From CAYONM01 sp964405325 (GTDB lineage Bacteria > Planctomycetota > UBA11346), in NCBI GenBank assembly GCA_964405325.1, contig CAYONM010000105.1, forward strand, positions 1-12,846: a stretch of 12,846 nucleotides of DNA, read 5' to 3'. Below the pieces are notes generated by a model, which ran no database searches, was not told the origin of the DNA, and saw only the letters and a program-made list of their open reading frames with translations. Both the position numbers and the translations under genes were made by a program. Below, one piece after another: positions 1 through 6,344 of the stretch (its first letter is position 1; each line of letters begins with the position of its first letter).

Positions 1-1
1 C

Positions 2-163
2 ATGCTGGGCCACAGTTCCCTGCAGATGATCTTCACCAAGTATTATGCCTGGATGTCCAAGGAGACCAAGAATGGCGGTTCCGCCATAATGAGGGTCTAT
101 GAGTCACTTGTTTGTGGAGGACAAAGGAAAGCTATTTCAGCGCTGAATCCATTTCTTGCTTGA
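2..163 (+). pseudogene. 3' tail of a tyrosine recombinase (phage-type integrase) gene
   Basis: The window opens inside a reading frame that encodes the end of a tyrosine recombinase catalytic domain: the LGHSS box with its catalytic His, then IFTKYY with the nucleophilic Tyr, then a WMSKETKNGGSA stretch. The first 35 residues match the recombinase remnant at the right edge of the window at about 25 of 35 positions. After that the two tails diverge completely. The left one runs into an unrelated tail and stops inside the convergent antitoxin gene, overlapping it by 32 bases. This suggests that the original 3' end was lost at roughly base 107 and replaced. The upstream part lies outside the window, so whether the rest of the gene is intact cannot be judged. 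The recombinase assignment is firm; pseudogene status is inferred from the divergent tail. Confidence 0.7.
11..36 (+). repeat. Left copy of a 26-bp perfect direct repeat inside integrase 3' coding sequence
   Basis: This stretch, which begins cacagttccctgcag, recurs without a mismatch at 12635-12660 on the same strand. It encodes the conserved HSSLQMIFT segment of the recombinases. The identity extends beyond codon constraint, since third positions also match, although similarity falls off quickly on both sides. It is coding homology rather than a demonstrated attachment site, but it is long enough to be a possible recombination substrate. Confidence 0.85.
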
Positions 164-425
164 TCCCCTCGGCCAGCCAATGCCTGATCAGCGTCTGGTA
201 TGGGATTGACTTCATATTGGAGAGTTTTTTAATGGCAACTATCTGTATGGGATCAACCCTGATGGTAACATTCTTGAGCTTTCTTTTTCTCTTGCTCGAA
301 AGGATTTCCTGCCTAAGATCACCTTCGAGGGAAACGTCCACCGCCTCATCTGAGATTTGGTCCAGAATATTTACCCCCTCATAGTAATCTTTCCATTCCA
401 TATTCTTCTCTGGTATTTTCTTCAC
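132..425 (-). CDS. CopG-family antitoxin (orphan type II toxin-antitoxin component)
   Basis: This 97-residue protein has the ribbon-helix-helix arrangement of CopG/BrnA-like antitoxins near its C-terminus. A KNVTIRVDPIQI strand precedes a helix-turn-helix segment reading NMKSIPYQTLIRHWLAEG, the hallmark of the CopG antitoxin family, in which that part binds operator DNA and the acidic N-terminal half neutralises the toxin. The start is probably GTG at 425, because an AGGGGA Shine-Dalgarno sequence lies at suitable spacing upstream. In this family the toxin gene, often of the BrnT type, usually sits directly upstream. Here the upstream stretch (426-763) carries no intact toxin frame, so the antitoxin looks orphaned. 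Its 3' end overlaps the convergent integrase tail. Base composition is more AT-rich than the main operon, consistent with a separate origin. Confidence 0.72.
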   Translation of the reverse strand: MKKIPEKNMEWKDYYEGVNILDQISDEAVDVSLEGDLRQEILSSKRKRKLKNVTIRVDPIQIVAIKKLSNMKSIPYQTLIRHWLAEGIKQEMDSALK

Positions 426-763
426 TGCTTATCCCCTGTGCTTTCTGTAATTAAAATCAGCGCCCCAACGGTTCATTGAAAATACGAAGAAAAAGTCCGT
501 CCTCCATCTCTTCCATCAGCCATTTCGCCGGTCAGTGAAATCTTGAAGCAACTCTTCTGTTTTTTTTCTAGATGGTACCAACCGACACTGGGTGCACTTC
601 GACGCTCCAAGGCGGCATGCGAACTGTACCGGCATCACCGAGGTCAAGTTCGATCACATGCTTTCTTCTCACTCTCTCAAGCGATTCTTTTAGGCTTTCT
701 GGTGGCCGTGGGTTTATCTTTTCCGACATCTCCTGAAGCACATTTTCAATGAACTTTATATTC
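426..763. other. Gene-poor AT-richer spacer between the antitoxin and the hydrolase gene
   Basis: About 340 bases separate the GTG start of the antitoxin gene from the stop codon of the hydrolase gene. No intact gene is visible. The part from 547 to 747 looks like a broken transposase on the plus strand (separate entry). The part from 426 to 546 includes the antitoxin ribosome-binding site but no recognisable toxin. I see no convincing rho-independent terminator for the operon that ends at 764: there is no GC-rich stem followed by a U-run just downstream of the stop. Confidence 0.5.
547..747 (+). pseudogene. Possible IS1380/IS4-like transposase fragment (N-terminal part, broken)
   Basis: Read on the plus strand from 547, the frame gives DGTNRHWVHFDAPRRHANC, then TGITEVKFDHMLSSHSLKRF, then an in-frame TAG at 691-693, and then an aromatic stretch ending LFRHLLKHIF. 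The layout (DG..R..V.FD, HANCTG, DHML..HSLK.FF and an aromatic LFR.LL segment) resembles the N-terminal region of DDE transposases of the IS1380/IS4 type, as I remember that family. There is no start codon with a ribosome-binding site, one internal stop, and the homology breaks off shortly before the hydrolase 3' end. If real, this is IS debris. The family call rests on memory of the motif pattern and is moderate to low in certainty. The opposite strand carries a 53-codon open frame here (568-729), which I regard as the weaker reading. Confidence 0.38.
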
Positions 764-2407
764 TCAATTCTTAACCAATGGAAGAATCAAATGAGAGGGA
801 AACCTATCATCATGGAATATGATCTGTTTGGCAGATATAAATTCCAAATCCGTTTCATTGTTTCCTCCCATGTTTAGATTTCGGTTAATCCTGGGAAAGT
901 TACTGCTGGAAATAGCTAAGGCGATTCGATGCCCAGCCTGGAATTCATTGCTGGTGAACCACAAATCGATATGATAACGATAGACCTCACCGGGTTCAAT
1001 AAACTCGGCCTGATTCGAGCCGTGGCGGAAACGAGCCCGGGCCACCCCGTCGGACAGGATTCTCGCGTCGCCATCGGGTGCAACGTCCATCAGTTTTGCC
1101 GTAAAATCGGTGTCCTTGGCCGAACTCGCCGCGAAGAGCACCAGCGAAATCATCCCCGTTACCTCGAGAGGATCCGTGAGTGGATCGCTGTAATAGGTTA
1201 GAACATCCTTGCGGTATAGGGTGACGCGTTGATCCCTGGGGCCTCTTTTCATAGGCAATACCCAGGCTGGCGCACTGTTGGCGCCACCCCAGGTGGGGAC
1301 CGGGTCGTCTGGATCATAAGTATAGCGGTCCGGAGGTTCTGTTTTGGGCGGGTCCAGTGAAAGGCTTCCCCGGACCCAGGCGCCATGCACATTCCCGTTG
1401 CTGTGAAGATAAAAGGGTGTTTCCTCGGCACGGGATAGGGGCCATTCCTCCTCCGCTCGCCATATATTTCTGCCCATCACAAAGATTTTGACCGGCGGCA
1501 GCGGTTCGGAAGAGGGAATCCCTTGAAGATGATGTGCAAAAAAATCCGCTTCAACAGCCCTGAGATCCAACCTGGCCTGAGAGCCGAAATCATATTCGCC
1601 CGCTGCATCTCCTTCGGCACTGTGGTCCCACGGGCCGATGATGAGATGCGTGTTTCGCCTTTGTTCTTCAGAGGCATATCGCATGGTATGCATGAAAAAG
1701 TCGACGGCACCGGTTGCGCAGTGATCGTACCATCCGGTAACCATCAGGTTCGGGGTCCTAAGGGACTCAAATCTATCCGGACCCATCATGCTTGCTCCGA
1801 AGATCCTGTGAGGAGCCGTCACATACTCCCGATAGAGATCCAGTGGGCCACCCAGATCGTCCAGCACATGTGTGACAGGCAGTTTGAACAGGTGTGGCAT
1901 CCAGTCGACGAACTCGAAGGGTTTCAGCTCTGGGCCGCTCTGGGCGAAGTAGAGCCATTGGGGGATCTGGCTGAACATGAAGGCACCCCCCAAACGGCTC
2001 TCCAGGCCGTAAGGCAGGACCTCCGGAGCCATGGCCCTGTGTGCCGGGTGCCCCAGGAAAGCGGTCGACACCTGCGCCCGCGCCAGAGCGGATCGGCCGA
2101 TGGTCCCGATCCGCCCGTTGCACCAGGGCTGAGCCGTCATCCACTCCATGGTATCATACCCGTCCTCGGCATAGTCCCCGCGGCCGCTCGGACCCCCTTC
2201 AGAGCCGTGCCGTCCACGCACGTTCTGGAGCATGACCGCGAAACCCTTTGCCGTCCAGTAGAGCGCCTCGGGTTCAAGTCGATCCGCGCCGTACATGCAC
2301 CTGGCCAGGAGCGAGGGGGACGGCCCCTTTTCGGCAGGAAGAAATAGAAAGCCCTGCAAGCGAACATTATCACGCATCTTAATTCTGACTTCTTCACTGT
2401 TTAGCAT
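764..2407 (-). CDS. CocE/NonD-family S15 alpha/beta hydrolase
   Basis: This 547-residue protein belongs to the X-Pro dipeptidyl-peptidase (S15)/CocE/glutaryl-7-ACA acylase family, which hydrolyses ester or amide bonds of acylated small molecules and some peptides. The N-terminal alpha/beta-hydrolase domain covers about residues 1-300. A probable oxyanion tyrosine is Tyr40 (MYG), followed by the NVRGRHGSEG strand-loop typical of the family. The nucleophile is Ser106 in GTIGRSALA, the acid Asp228 in GWYDH and the base His262 in GPWDHSA. The C-terminal half is the jelly-roll PepX_C domain, ending HDDRFPSHLILPLV, so the protein is full length. The usual G-x-S-Y-x-G elbow is replaced by G-R-S-A-L-A, which is unusual. 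There is no signal peptide, so it should act in the cytoplasm after import. An AAAGGA site 9-10 bases before ATG 2407 supports this start. It is the last gene of the operon, 27 bases after the ATPase gene. The substrate is unknown. Confidence 0.9.
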   Translation of the reverse strand: MLNSEEVRIKMRDNVRLQGFLFLPAEKGPSPSLLARCMYGADRLEPEALYWTAKGFAVMLQNVRGRHGSEGGPSGRGDYAEDGYDTMEWMTAQPWCNGRIGTIGRSALARAQVSTAFLGHPAHRAMAPEVLPYGLESRLGGAFMFSQIPQWLYFAQSGPELKPFEFVDWMPHLFKLPVTHVLDDLGGPLDLYREYVTAPHRIFGASMMGPDRFESLRTPNLMVTGWYDHCATGAVDFFMHTMRYASEEQRRNTHLIIGPWDHSAEGDAAGEYDFGSQARLDLRAVEADFFAHHLQGIPSSEPLPPVKIFVMGRNIWRAEEEWPLSRAEETPFYLHSNGNVHGAWVRGSLSLDPPKTEPPDRYTYDPDDPVPTWGGANSAPAWVLPMKRGPRDQRVTLYRKDVLTYYSDPLTDPLEVTGMISLVLFAASSAKDTDFTAKLMDVAPDGDARILSDGVARARFRHGSNQAEFIEPGEVYRYHIDLWFTSNEFQAGHRIALAISSSNFPRINRNLNMGGNNETDLEFISAKQIIFHDDRFPSHLILPLVKN

Positions 2408-2434
2408 ATTAGAGCATCCTTTTATAATGCATTG

Positions 2435-3409
2435 CTATTCGTTATTTACGCGCAAGCATCTCACCCAATGGTTTGCATCGCTTTCCACAAGCTGCGGCCT
2501 CCTGCGGGTGCACTCATCAATCGCCTCAGGACATCGCGTGTGAAAATAACAGCCCGCCGGTGGGTTAGCCGGGTTGGGCACATCCCCCTGAAGTATTATC
2601 TTCTCTCTGTGCATGCGTGGATCCGGAATCGGGCACGCTGACATGAGTGCCTTGGTGTATGGATGCAGCGCTCTGCTGTAGAGCAGGCTCTTTTCCGCCA
2701 TTTCCACTAGTTGACCCAGATACATGACGGCCACCCTGTCGCTGATGTGTTCGACCACACTCAAATCATGGGCAATGAAGAGGTAGGTGAGGCCGTATTG
2801 TTCCTGCAGGTCTTCAAGGAGATTGATCACTTGGGCTTGTACAGACACGTCAAGGGCGGATACGGGCTCGTCGCATATGATCATTTGCGGGTAGAGGATC
2901 AGGGCGCGCGCAATGCCGATCCTCTGTCGCTGCCCCCCGCTGAACTCATGTGGATAGCGGCTGAAGCAATTGCCCGGGATTCCAACCAGTTCCAGCAACT
3001 CATAGACCCTTTCGGTCATCTCCCTGTTATTTCCGAGAGCGTGAATCAGAAAGGGTTCGCCGATGATACTGCCGATGGTCTGGCGGGGGTTCAGGGATGA
3101 ATAGGGATCCTGGAATACGATTTGCATTTGCCGTCTGAGTCTGCCCAGGCGTCTTTTCGATCGCCCCGTAACTGTCTCGCCGTTGAATATGATTTCACCG
3201 TCGGTGGGCTCTTCAAGCCGCAGTATCAGTCGGCCCAGGGTGCTCTTGCCGCAACCGCTCTCTCCCACAAGCCCCAGGGTTTCTCCCCTTGCAATAGATA
3301 TATCAACGTCCTCCACCGCCTGTATGTGACCATAAGTAGTCGCAAAAACACCTTTTCTCAGGGGAAAGTACTTTCTCAAGCCCCGGCACGCGACAATCGG
3401 ATCATCCAT
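2435..3409 (-). CDS. Peptide/nickel-type ABC importer ATP-binding protein (DppF/OppF-like)
   Basis: This is the second ATPase of a dipeptide/oligopeptide-class importer; it forms a heterodimer with the neighbouring ATPase on the cytoplasmic face of the permease pair. Numbered from ATG 3409 (324 residues), it shows Walker A GESGCGKST at 50-58, the signature FSGGQRQR at 156-163, Walker B MIICDE at 176-181, and the switch His214 in AHDLSV. The C-terminal oligopeptide-transporter extension carries four cysteines at about 287, 293, 300 and 318. These match the FeS-binding pattern seen in some members of this class. The frame stays open to 3514, but those 35 codons overlap the upstream ATPase gene and lack family similarity. 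The ATG at 3418 is only one base from the GGAGG element, whereas ATG 3409 sits ten bases away and begins with the expected MDDPIVACRGLRKYF. I therefore chose 3409. Confidence 0.93.
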   Translation of the reverse strand: MDDPIVACRGLRKYFPLRKGVFATTYGHIQAVEDVDISIARGETLGLVGESGCGKSTLGRLILRLEEPTDGEIIFNGETVTGRSKRRLGRLRRQMQIVFQDPYSSLNPRQTIGSIIGEPFLIHALGNNREMTERVYELLELVGIPGNCFSRYPHEFSGGQRQRIGIARALILYPQMIICDEPVSALDVSVQAQVINLLEDLQEQYGLTYLFIAHDLSVVEHISDRVAVMYLGQLVEMAEKSLLYSRALHPYTKALMSACPIPDPRMHREKIILQGDVPNPANPPAGCYFHTRCPEAIDECTRRRPQLVESDANHWVRCLRVNNE

Positions 3410-3410
3410 G

Positions 3411-4406
3411 TCAGGCATACCTCCAGCATCGTACCATGTGCTTCCCATCCAGGAAGGATACCTGGGGTTCTTCGCGCCGGCACACATCCATGACCTGGTT
3501 GCATCGGTCGGCAAACCGGCACCCCGACGTGAGGCTGAGCAGGTTGGGGACCATGCCGGGTATCACATTCAGCCTTCTGCGCGCGTCTTTATCGCCGCCC
3601 AGCCTGGGCACCGACATCAGGAGGCCCTGCGTGTAGGGGTGCAGGGGTTTGTCAAACAGTGCATAAGTGTCCGCATACTCGACCAGCTTGCCGGCATACA
3701 TGACCGCAACTTGAGAGGTGTTTTCGGCAATGACACCAAGGTCATGGGTAATAAGGAGCACGGACGTCCCCAGCTCGTTCTTGATCCGGTCCAGGAGATC
3801 AAGGATCTGGGCCTGGATGGTGACATCGAGGGCCGTCGTAGGTTCATCGGCGATAATCAGGGCCGGGTCACAGCAAATGGCAAGAGCTATTATGACCCGC
3901 TGCCTCATGCCTCCACTCATCTGATGTGGATAGTCATTGATGCGCCTTTCCGGAGACGGAATTCGGACCTTGTCCAGCGCCTCAATGCCATTTTCCCAGG
4001 CCGCCTTCCACGACACCTTCCGGTGTGTCCGGATGACCTCGGCGAGGGTCTTTCCCACCTTGCGCACCGGGTTGATCGAGGTCATGGGTTCCTGGAAAAT
4101 CATGGATATCTTGTCCCCTCGGATTCGGCGCATTTCCTGGTCGCTCAGGTTGGTCAGGTCCACTCCCTTGAAGCGTATCTCATCCGAGGTGATTTTGCCC
4201 GGCGGCTCCGGTATGAGCCTCATGATCGACAGACCCACCGTACTCTTACCGCACCCGGACTCCCCCACGATTCCCAGGGTGGTCCCGGGGCGTACATCCA
4301 GGTCCAGGCAATCCACGGCCTTCACCTTGCCCAGGTCTGTCTTGAAGACCGTAGTCAGCCCGCGTATGGACAACACGGGTTGTTTCTCTTGGTGAGGAGA
4401 GTTCAT
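3411..4406 (-). CDS. Peptide/nickel-type ABC importer ATP-binding protein (DppD/OppD-like)
   Basis: This is the first ATPase of the importer, 331 residues long. Numbered from ATG 4406, it shows Walker A GESGCGKST at 48-56, the signature MSGGMRQR at 163-170, Walker B ALIIADE at 182-188 with the D-loop ALD, and the switch His221 in THDLG. The C-terminal oligopeptide-transporter domain contains cysteines at about 296, 302, 309 and 327, the pattern that can hold an iron-sulfur cluster in related OppD/DppD proteins. A TTG three bases upstream (4409) also opens the frame, but ATG 4406 overlaps the TGA of the permease gene by one base (TGATG). That indicates translational coupling and fixes the start. 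The Q of the signature LSGGQ is M here, which is common in this subfamily. Confidence 0.94.
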   Translation of the reverse strand: MNSPHQEKQPVLSIRGLTTVFKTDLGKVKAVDCLDLDVRPGTTLGIVGESGCGKSTVGLSIMRLIPEPPGKITSDEIRFKGVDLTNLSDQEMRRIRGDKISMIFQEPMTSINPVRKVGKTLAEVIRTHRKVSWKAAWENGIEALDKVRIPSPERRINDYPHQMSGGMRQRVIIALAICCDPALIIADEPTTALDVTIQAQILDLLDRIKNELGTSVLLITHDLGVIAENTSQVAVMYAGKLVEYADTYALFDKPLHPYTQGLLMSVPRLGGDKDARRRLNVIPGMVPNLLSLTSGCRFADRCNQVMDVCRREEPQVSFLDGKHMVRCWRYA

Positions 4407-5296
4407 CAATTCATTTTCGGGTCCAGCGCGTCACGCAGACCGTCCCCCACGAAGTTGATGGAAATGGTTGCAATGAAGATCATCAGGCCCGGAGGCACCC
4501 AGATCCAGGGCATGGTCTCCAGTATGGAGAGGGACTGCGCCTCGTTCAGCATATTCCCCCAGGATGCCGTAGGCGGCTGGACCCCCATGCCCAGGAAGCT
4601 CAACCCCGCCTCGATCAAGATTGCCCTTGCGACGCCGAAGGTGGCGTTCACGATGATCGGGCTCATGATGTTGGGCAGGATGTCCTTCAGGATGATGCGG
4701 CTCGAGGGTGCGCCCGCCGCTTCACTCGAGAGCACATATAGTTCTTCGCGAACCGCCAGGGTTTGACCGCGCACGATTCGGGCCACCTCAGGCCACCCCA
4801 GAAGCCCCAGAACCAGGACTATATTGATGATGCTGGGTCCCAGCAGACCCACAAGGACCAGAATGAGCATCAGGACCGGAAATGAAAGCACGGCATCAAC
4901 CAGGCGGCTGATCAGCATATCGACCCAGCCGCCGAAGTAACCCGCCAGGCATCCGAGAACCAGGCCGATTACCACGTAAATCCCCACTGCCAGAAGCCCC
5001 ACAGACAGGGAAACCCGGGCCCCGTAGATCAACCTGCTGAGCACATCGCGTCCCACCAGATCGGACCCCAGGAGATGCTCTAATGAGGGCCCCTCCCGGG
5101 ACAGCATGATTTCCACGTGGTTGGGGTCGTGGGGGGCCAGCAGTGGGGCGAAGAAGGCGACAAGGACGATCAGCATGATGACCACCGCGCCCGCCAGGGC
5201 GAGCCGGTGCCTGAGGAAACGACGCCAGGCCAGACTGCGGAACGTTTGGGGCGGCTTGCCTCTCGGAATCGCTTGATCTACCCCGTCAGGCATCAT
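4406..5296 (-). CDS. Peptide/nickel-type ABC importer permease (DppC/OppC-like)
   Basis: This is the second membrane subunit of the importer, about 296 residues. The cytoplasmic N-terminus (residues 1-30, with a RRFLRHRLA stretch) leads into a first membrane segment at about 32-55 and the family-typical FFAPLLAPHDPN motif, followed by LLGSDLVGRDVLSRLIYGAR. About five further hydrophobic segments follow. The cytoplasmic EAA coupling loop is visible as LSSEAAGAPSSRIILKDILP. The C-terminus ends NFVGDGLRDALDPKMN, as is typical of DppC. Two adjacent ATGs (5296 and 5293) are possible starts. The first forms an ATGA overlap with the stop of the preceding permease gene, and a GGGGAG element lies immediately upstream. 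The gene overlaps the next ATPase gene by one base. Confidence 0.94.
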   Translation of the reverse strand: MMPDGVDQAIPRGKPPQTFRSLAWRRFLRHRLALAGAVVIMLIVLVAFFAPLLAPHDPNHVEIMLSREGPSLEHLLGSDLVGRDVLSRLIYGARVSLSVGLLAVGIYVVIGLVLGCLAGYFGGWVDMLISRLVDAVLSFPVLMLILVLVGLLGPSIINIVLVLGLLGWPEVARIVRGQTLAVREELYVLSSEAAGAPSSRIILKDILPNIMSPIIVNATFGVARAILIEAGLSFLGMGVQPPTASWGNMLNEAQSLSILETMPWIWVPPGLMIFIATISINFVGDGLRDALDPKMN

Positions 5297-6276
5297 TTTC
5301 TCCCCGACATTCTAATGCGAGGATCAGCCAGGCCGTAAAGGATATCGGCCAGGAGATTCCCCAGCAGGACCATGACGGCAGTGCAAAGGGTGAGGCCCAT
5401 GAGGACCGGGTAGTCCCGGCTCAGAATCGCCTCGATAGCCAAGCGCCCCATTCCGGGCCACTGAAAAATCTGTTCTATGATCACCACACCGGCGAACAGG
5501 CGAGGAATGGTCAGGCCCAGCATGGTGATCAAGGGAAGCAGGGCATTCCTGAGGGCATGGCGGGAGATGACCGACCATTCAGAGAGACCTCCGGCCCTTG
5601 CGGTGCGGATGTAGTCCTGGCGAATGACGTCGAGCATGCTCGATCGAGTGTACCTGACCAGGACGCCCATCTCCCGGAAGGCCAGGACCATGCCCGGCAA
5701 CAGCAGGTAGTAGAGCCGGTCCAGCAGGGAAAAACCCTGACCGATCGTCTGCAACCCCCCGGTTGGCAGCCAGTTCAGGACCAGGGAGAAAAAGTAGATC
5801 CCCACCAGGCCGGAGAAGAAGTTGGGGAAAGAGATCCCTGAAAAGGCGAATGTGGTGGCCAGGTAGTCGATCCACGTGTATTGGCGAATGGCTGAAATGA
5901 CTCCTATGGGCACCGCTACAAGATATGAGATCAGGATCACGAAAAACATGAGGGAAAAGGTGGGTCCCAGTCGTTCAGCAATGCGGTCCAGGACAGGTTG
6001 ATGATCCAGATAGGAGAACCCCAGATTGCCCTGAGCCAGCTGTATGAGCCATTTGACGTATCGCTTGTAAACAGGCTCGTTGAGCCCGAGGCTCTCCCTG
6101 ATTTTATCTACTTCCCCGGGCGTCAGGCCTGTTTGCCCTACCAGCATGTCGATGGGGTCCCCCGGGGCGAGGTTGACGATCAGGTACATAATCATCGTGA
6201 TCAGCAGGATCACGGGGATGGAAATCAGAATTCGCCTGATGATAAATGCATACATGGCGTTGCGCTTTTGTTCCAC
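5293..6276 (-). CDS. Peptide/nickel-type ABC importer permease (DppB/OppB-like)
   Basis: This is the first membrane subunit of the importer. It has the canonical start YAFIIRRILISIPVILLI (first membrane helix), then VNLAPGDPIDMLVG, a periplasmic loop ending GNLGFSY, and five more hydrophobic segments. The EAA loop reads RTARAGGLSEWSVISRHAL, and the C-terminus ends YGLADPRIRM, as in DppB. Two starts are possible. GTG at 6276 has a purine-rich GGGGAGAGG just upstream but adds seven residues not typical of the family. ATG at 6255 gives the canonical N-terminus but has no clear ribosome-binding site. The only good Shine-Dalgarno sequence lies inside the 3' arm of the hairpin described at 6276-6303, so translation here may be limited by RNA structure. 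It overlaps the next permease gene by four bases. Confidence 0.93.
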   Translation of the reverse strand: MEQKRNAMYAFIIRRILISIPVILLITMIMYLIVNLAPGDPIDMLVGQTGLTPGEVDKIRESLGLNEPVYKRYVKWLIQLAQGNLGFSYLDHQPVLDRIAERLGPTFSLMFFVILISYLVAVPIGVISAIRQYTWIDYLATTFAFSGISFPNFFSGLVGIYFFSLVLNWLPTGGLQTIGQGFSLLDRLYYLLLPGMVLAFREMGVLVRYTRSSMLDVIRQDYIRTARAGGLSEWSVISRHALRNALLPLITMLGLTIPRLFAGVVIIEQIFQWPGMGRLAIEAILSRDYPVLMGLTLCTAVMVLLGNLLADILYGLADPRIRMSGRK

Positions 6277-6303
6277 CCCTCTCCCCTGTGCAGGGGAGAG
6301 GGG
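6276..6303 (-). promoter_or_regulatory. 13-bp perfect hairpin between the binding-protein and permease genes
   Basis: The two arms (6276-6288 and 6291-6303) are exact reverse complements around a 2-base centre. In the mRNA the left arm is C-rich and the right arm is AGGGGAGAGGGG-like. No U-tract follows, so a simple rho-independent terminator is unlikely. Hairpins in this position of binding-protein-dependent transport operons commonly stabilise the upstream transcript and lower downstream expression, which gives excess binding protein. Here the stem also contains the only Shine-Dalgarno-like purine run for the permease gene, so it may directly mask ribosome access. Similar GC-rich palindromes occur as dispersed repeats in many proteobacteria; I cannot tell whether this one is repeated in the genome. 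Confidence 0.65.
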
Positions 6304-6344
6304 ATTGAGACAGGTGTGTCAAGCCGGGTACGTGATCAGGCCGG

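Noticed and set aside
1523..2347. Plus-strand open frame of 274 codons opposite the hydrolase gene
   Set aside because: Antisense to a protein with an intact catalytic triad; the sequence looks like reverse-complement noise rich in Arg and Pro.
3410..3514. 35-codon N-terminal extension of the DppF-like ATPase
   Set aside because: It overlaps the DppD-like gene, has no family similarity, and the GGAGG site favours the internal ATG at 3409.
3408..4766. Plus-strand open frame of 452 codons opposite the importer ATPase and permease genes
   Set aside because: It runs antisense across two well-supported genes and their junction, with no recognisable protein family in the translation.
6276..6303. 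Rho-independent terminator after the binding-protein gene
   Set aside because: The stem is strong but no U-run follows it, and the downstream permease genes need the transcript.
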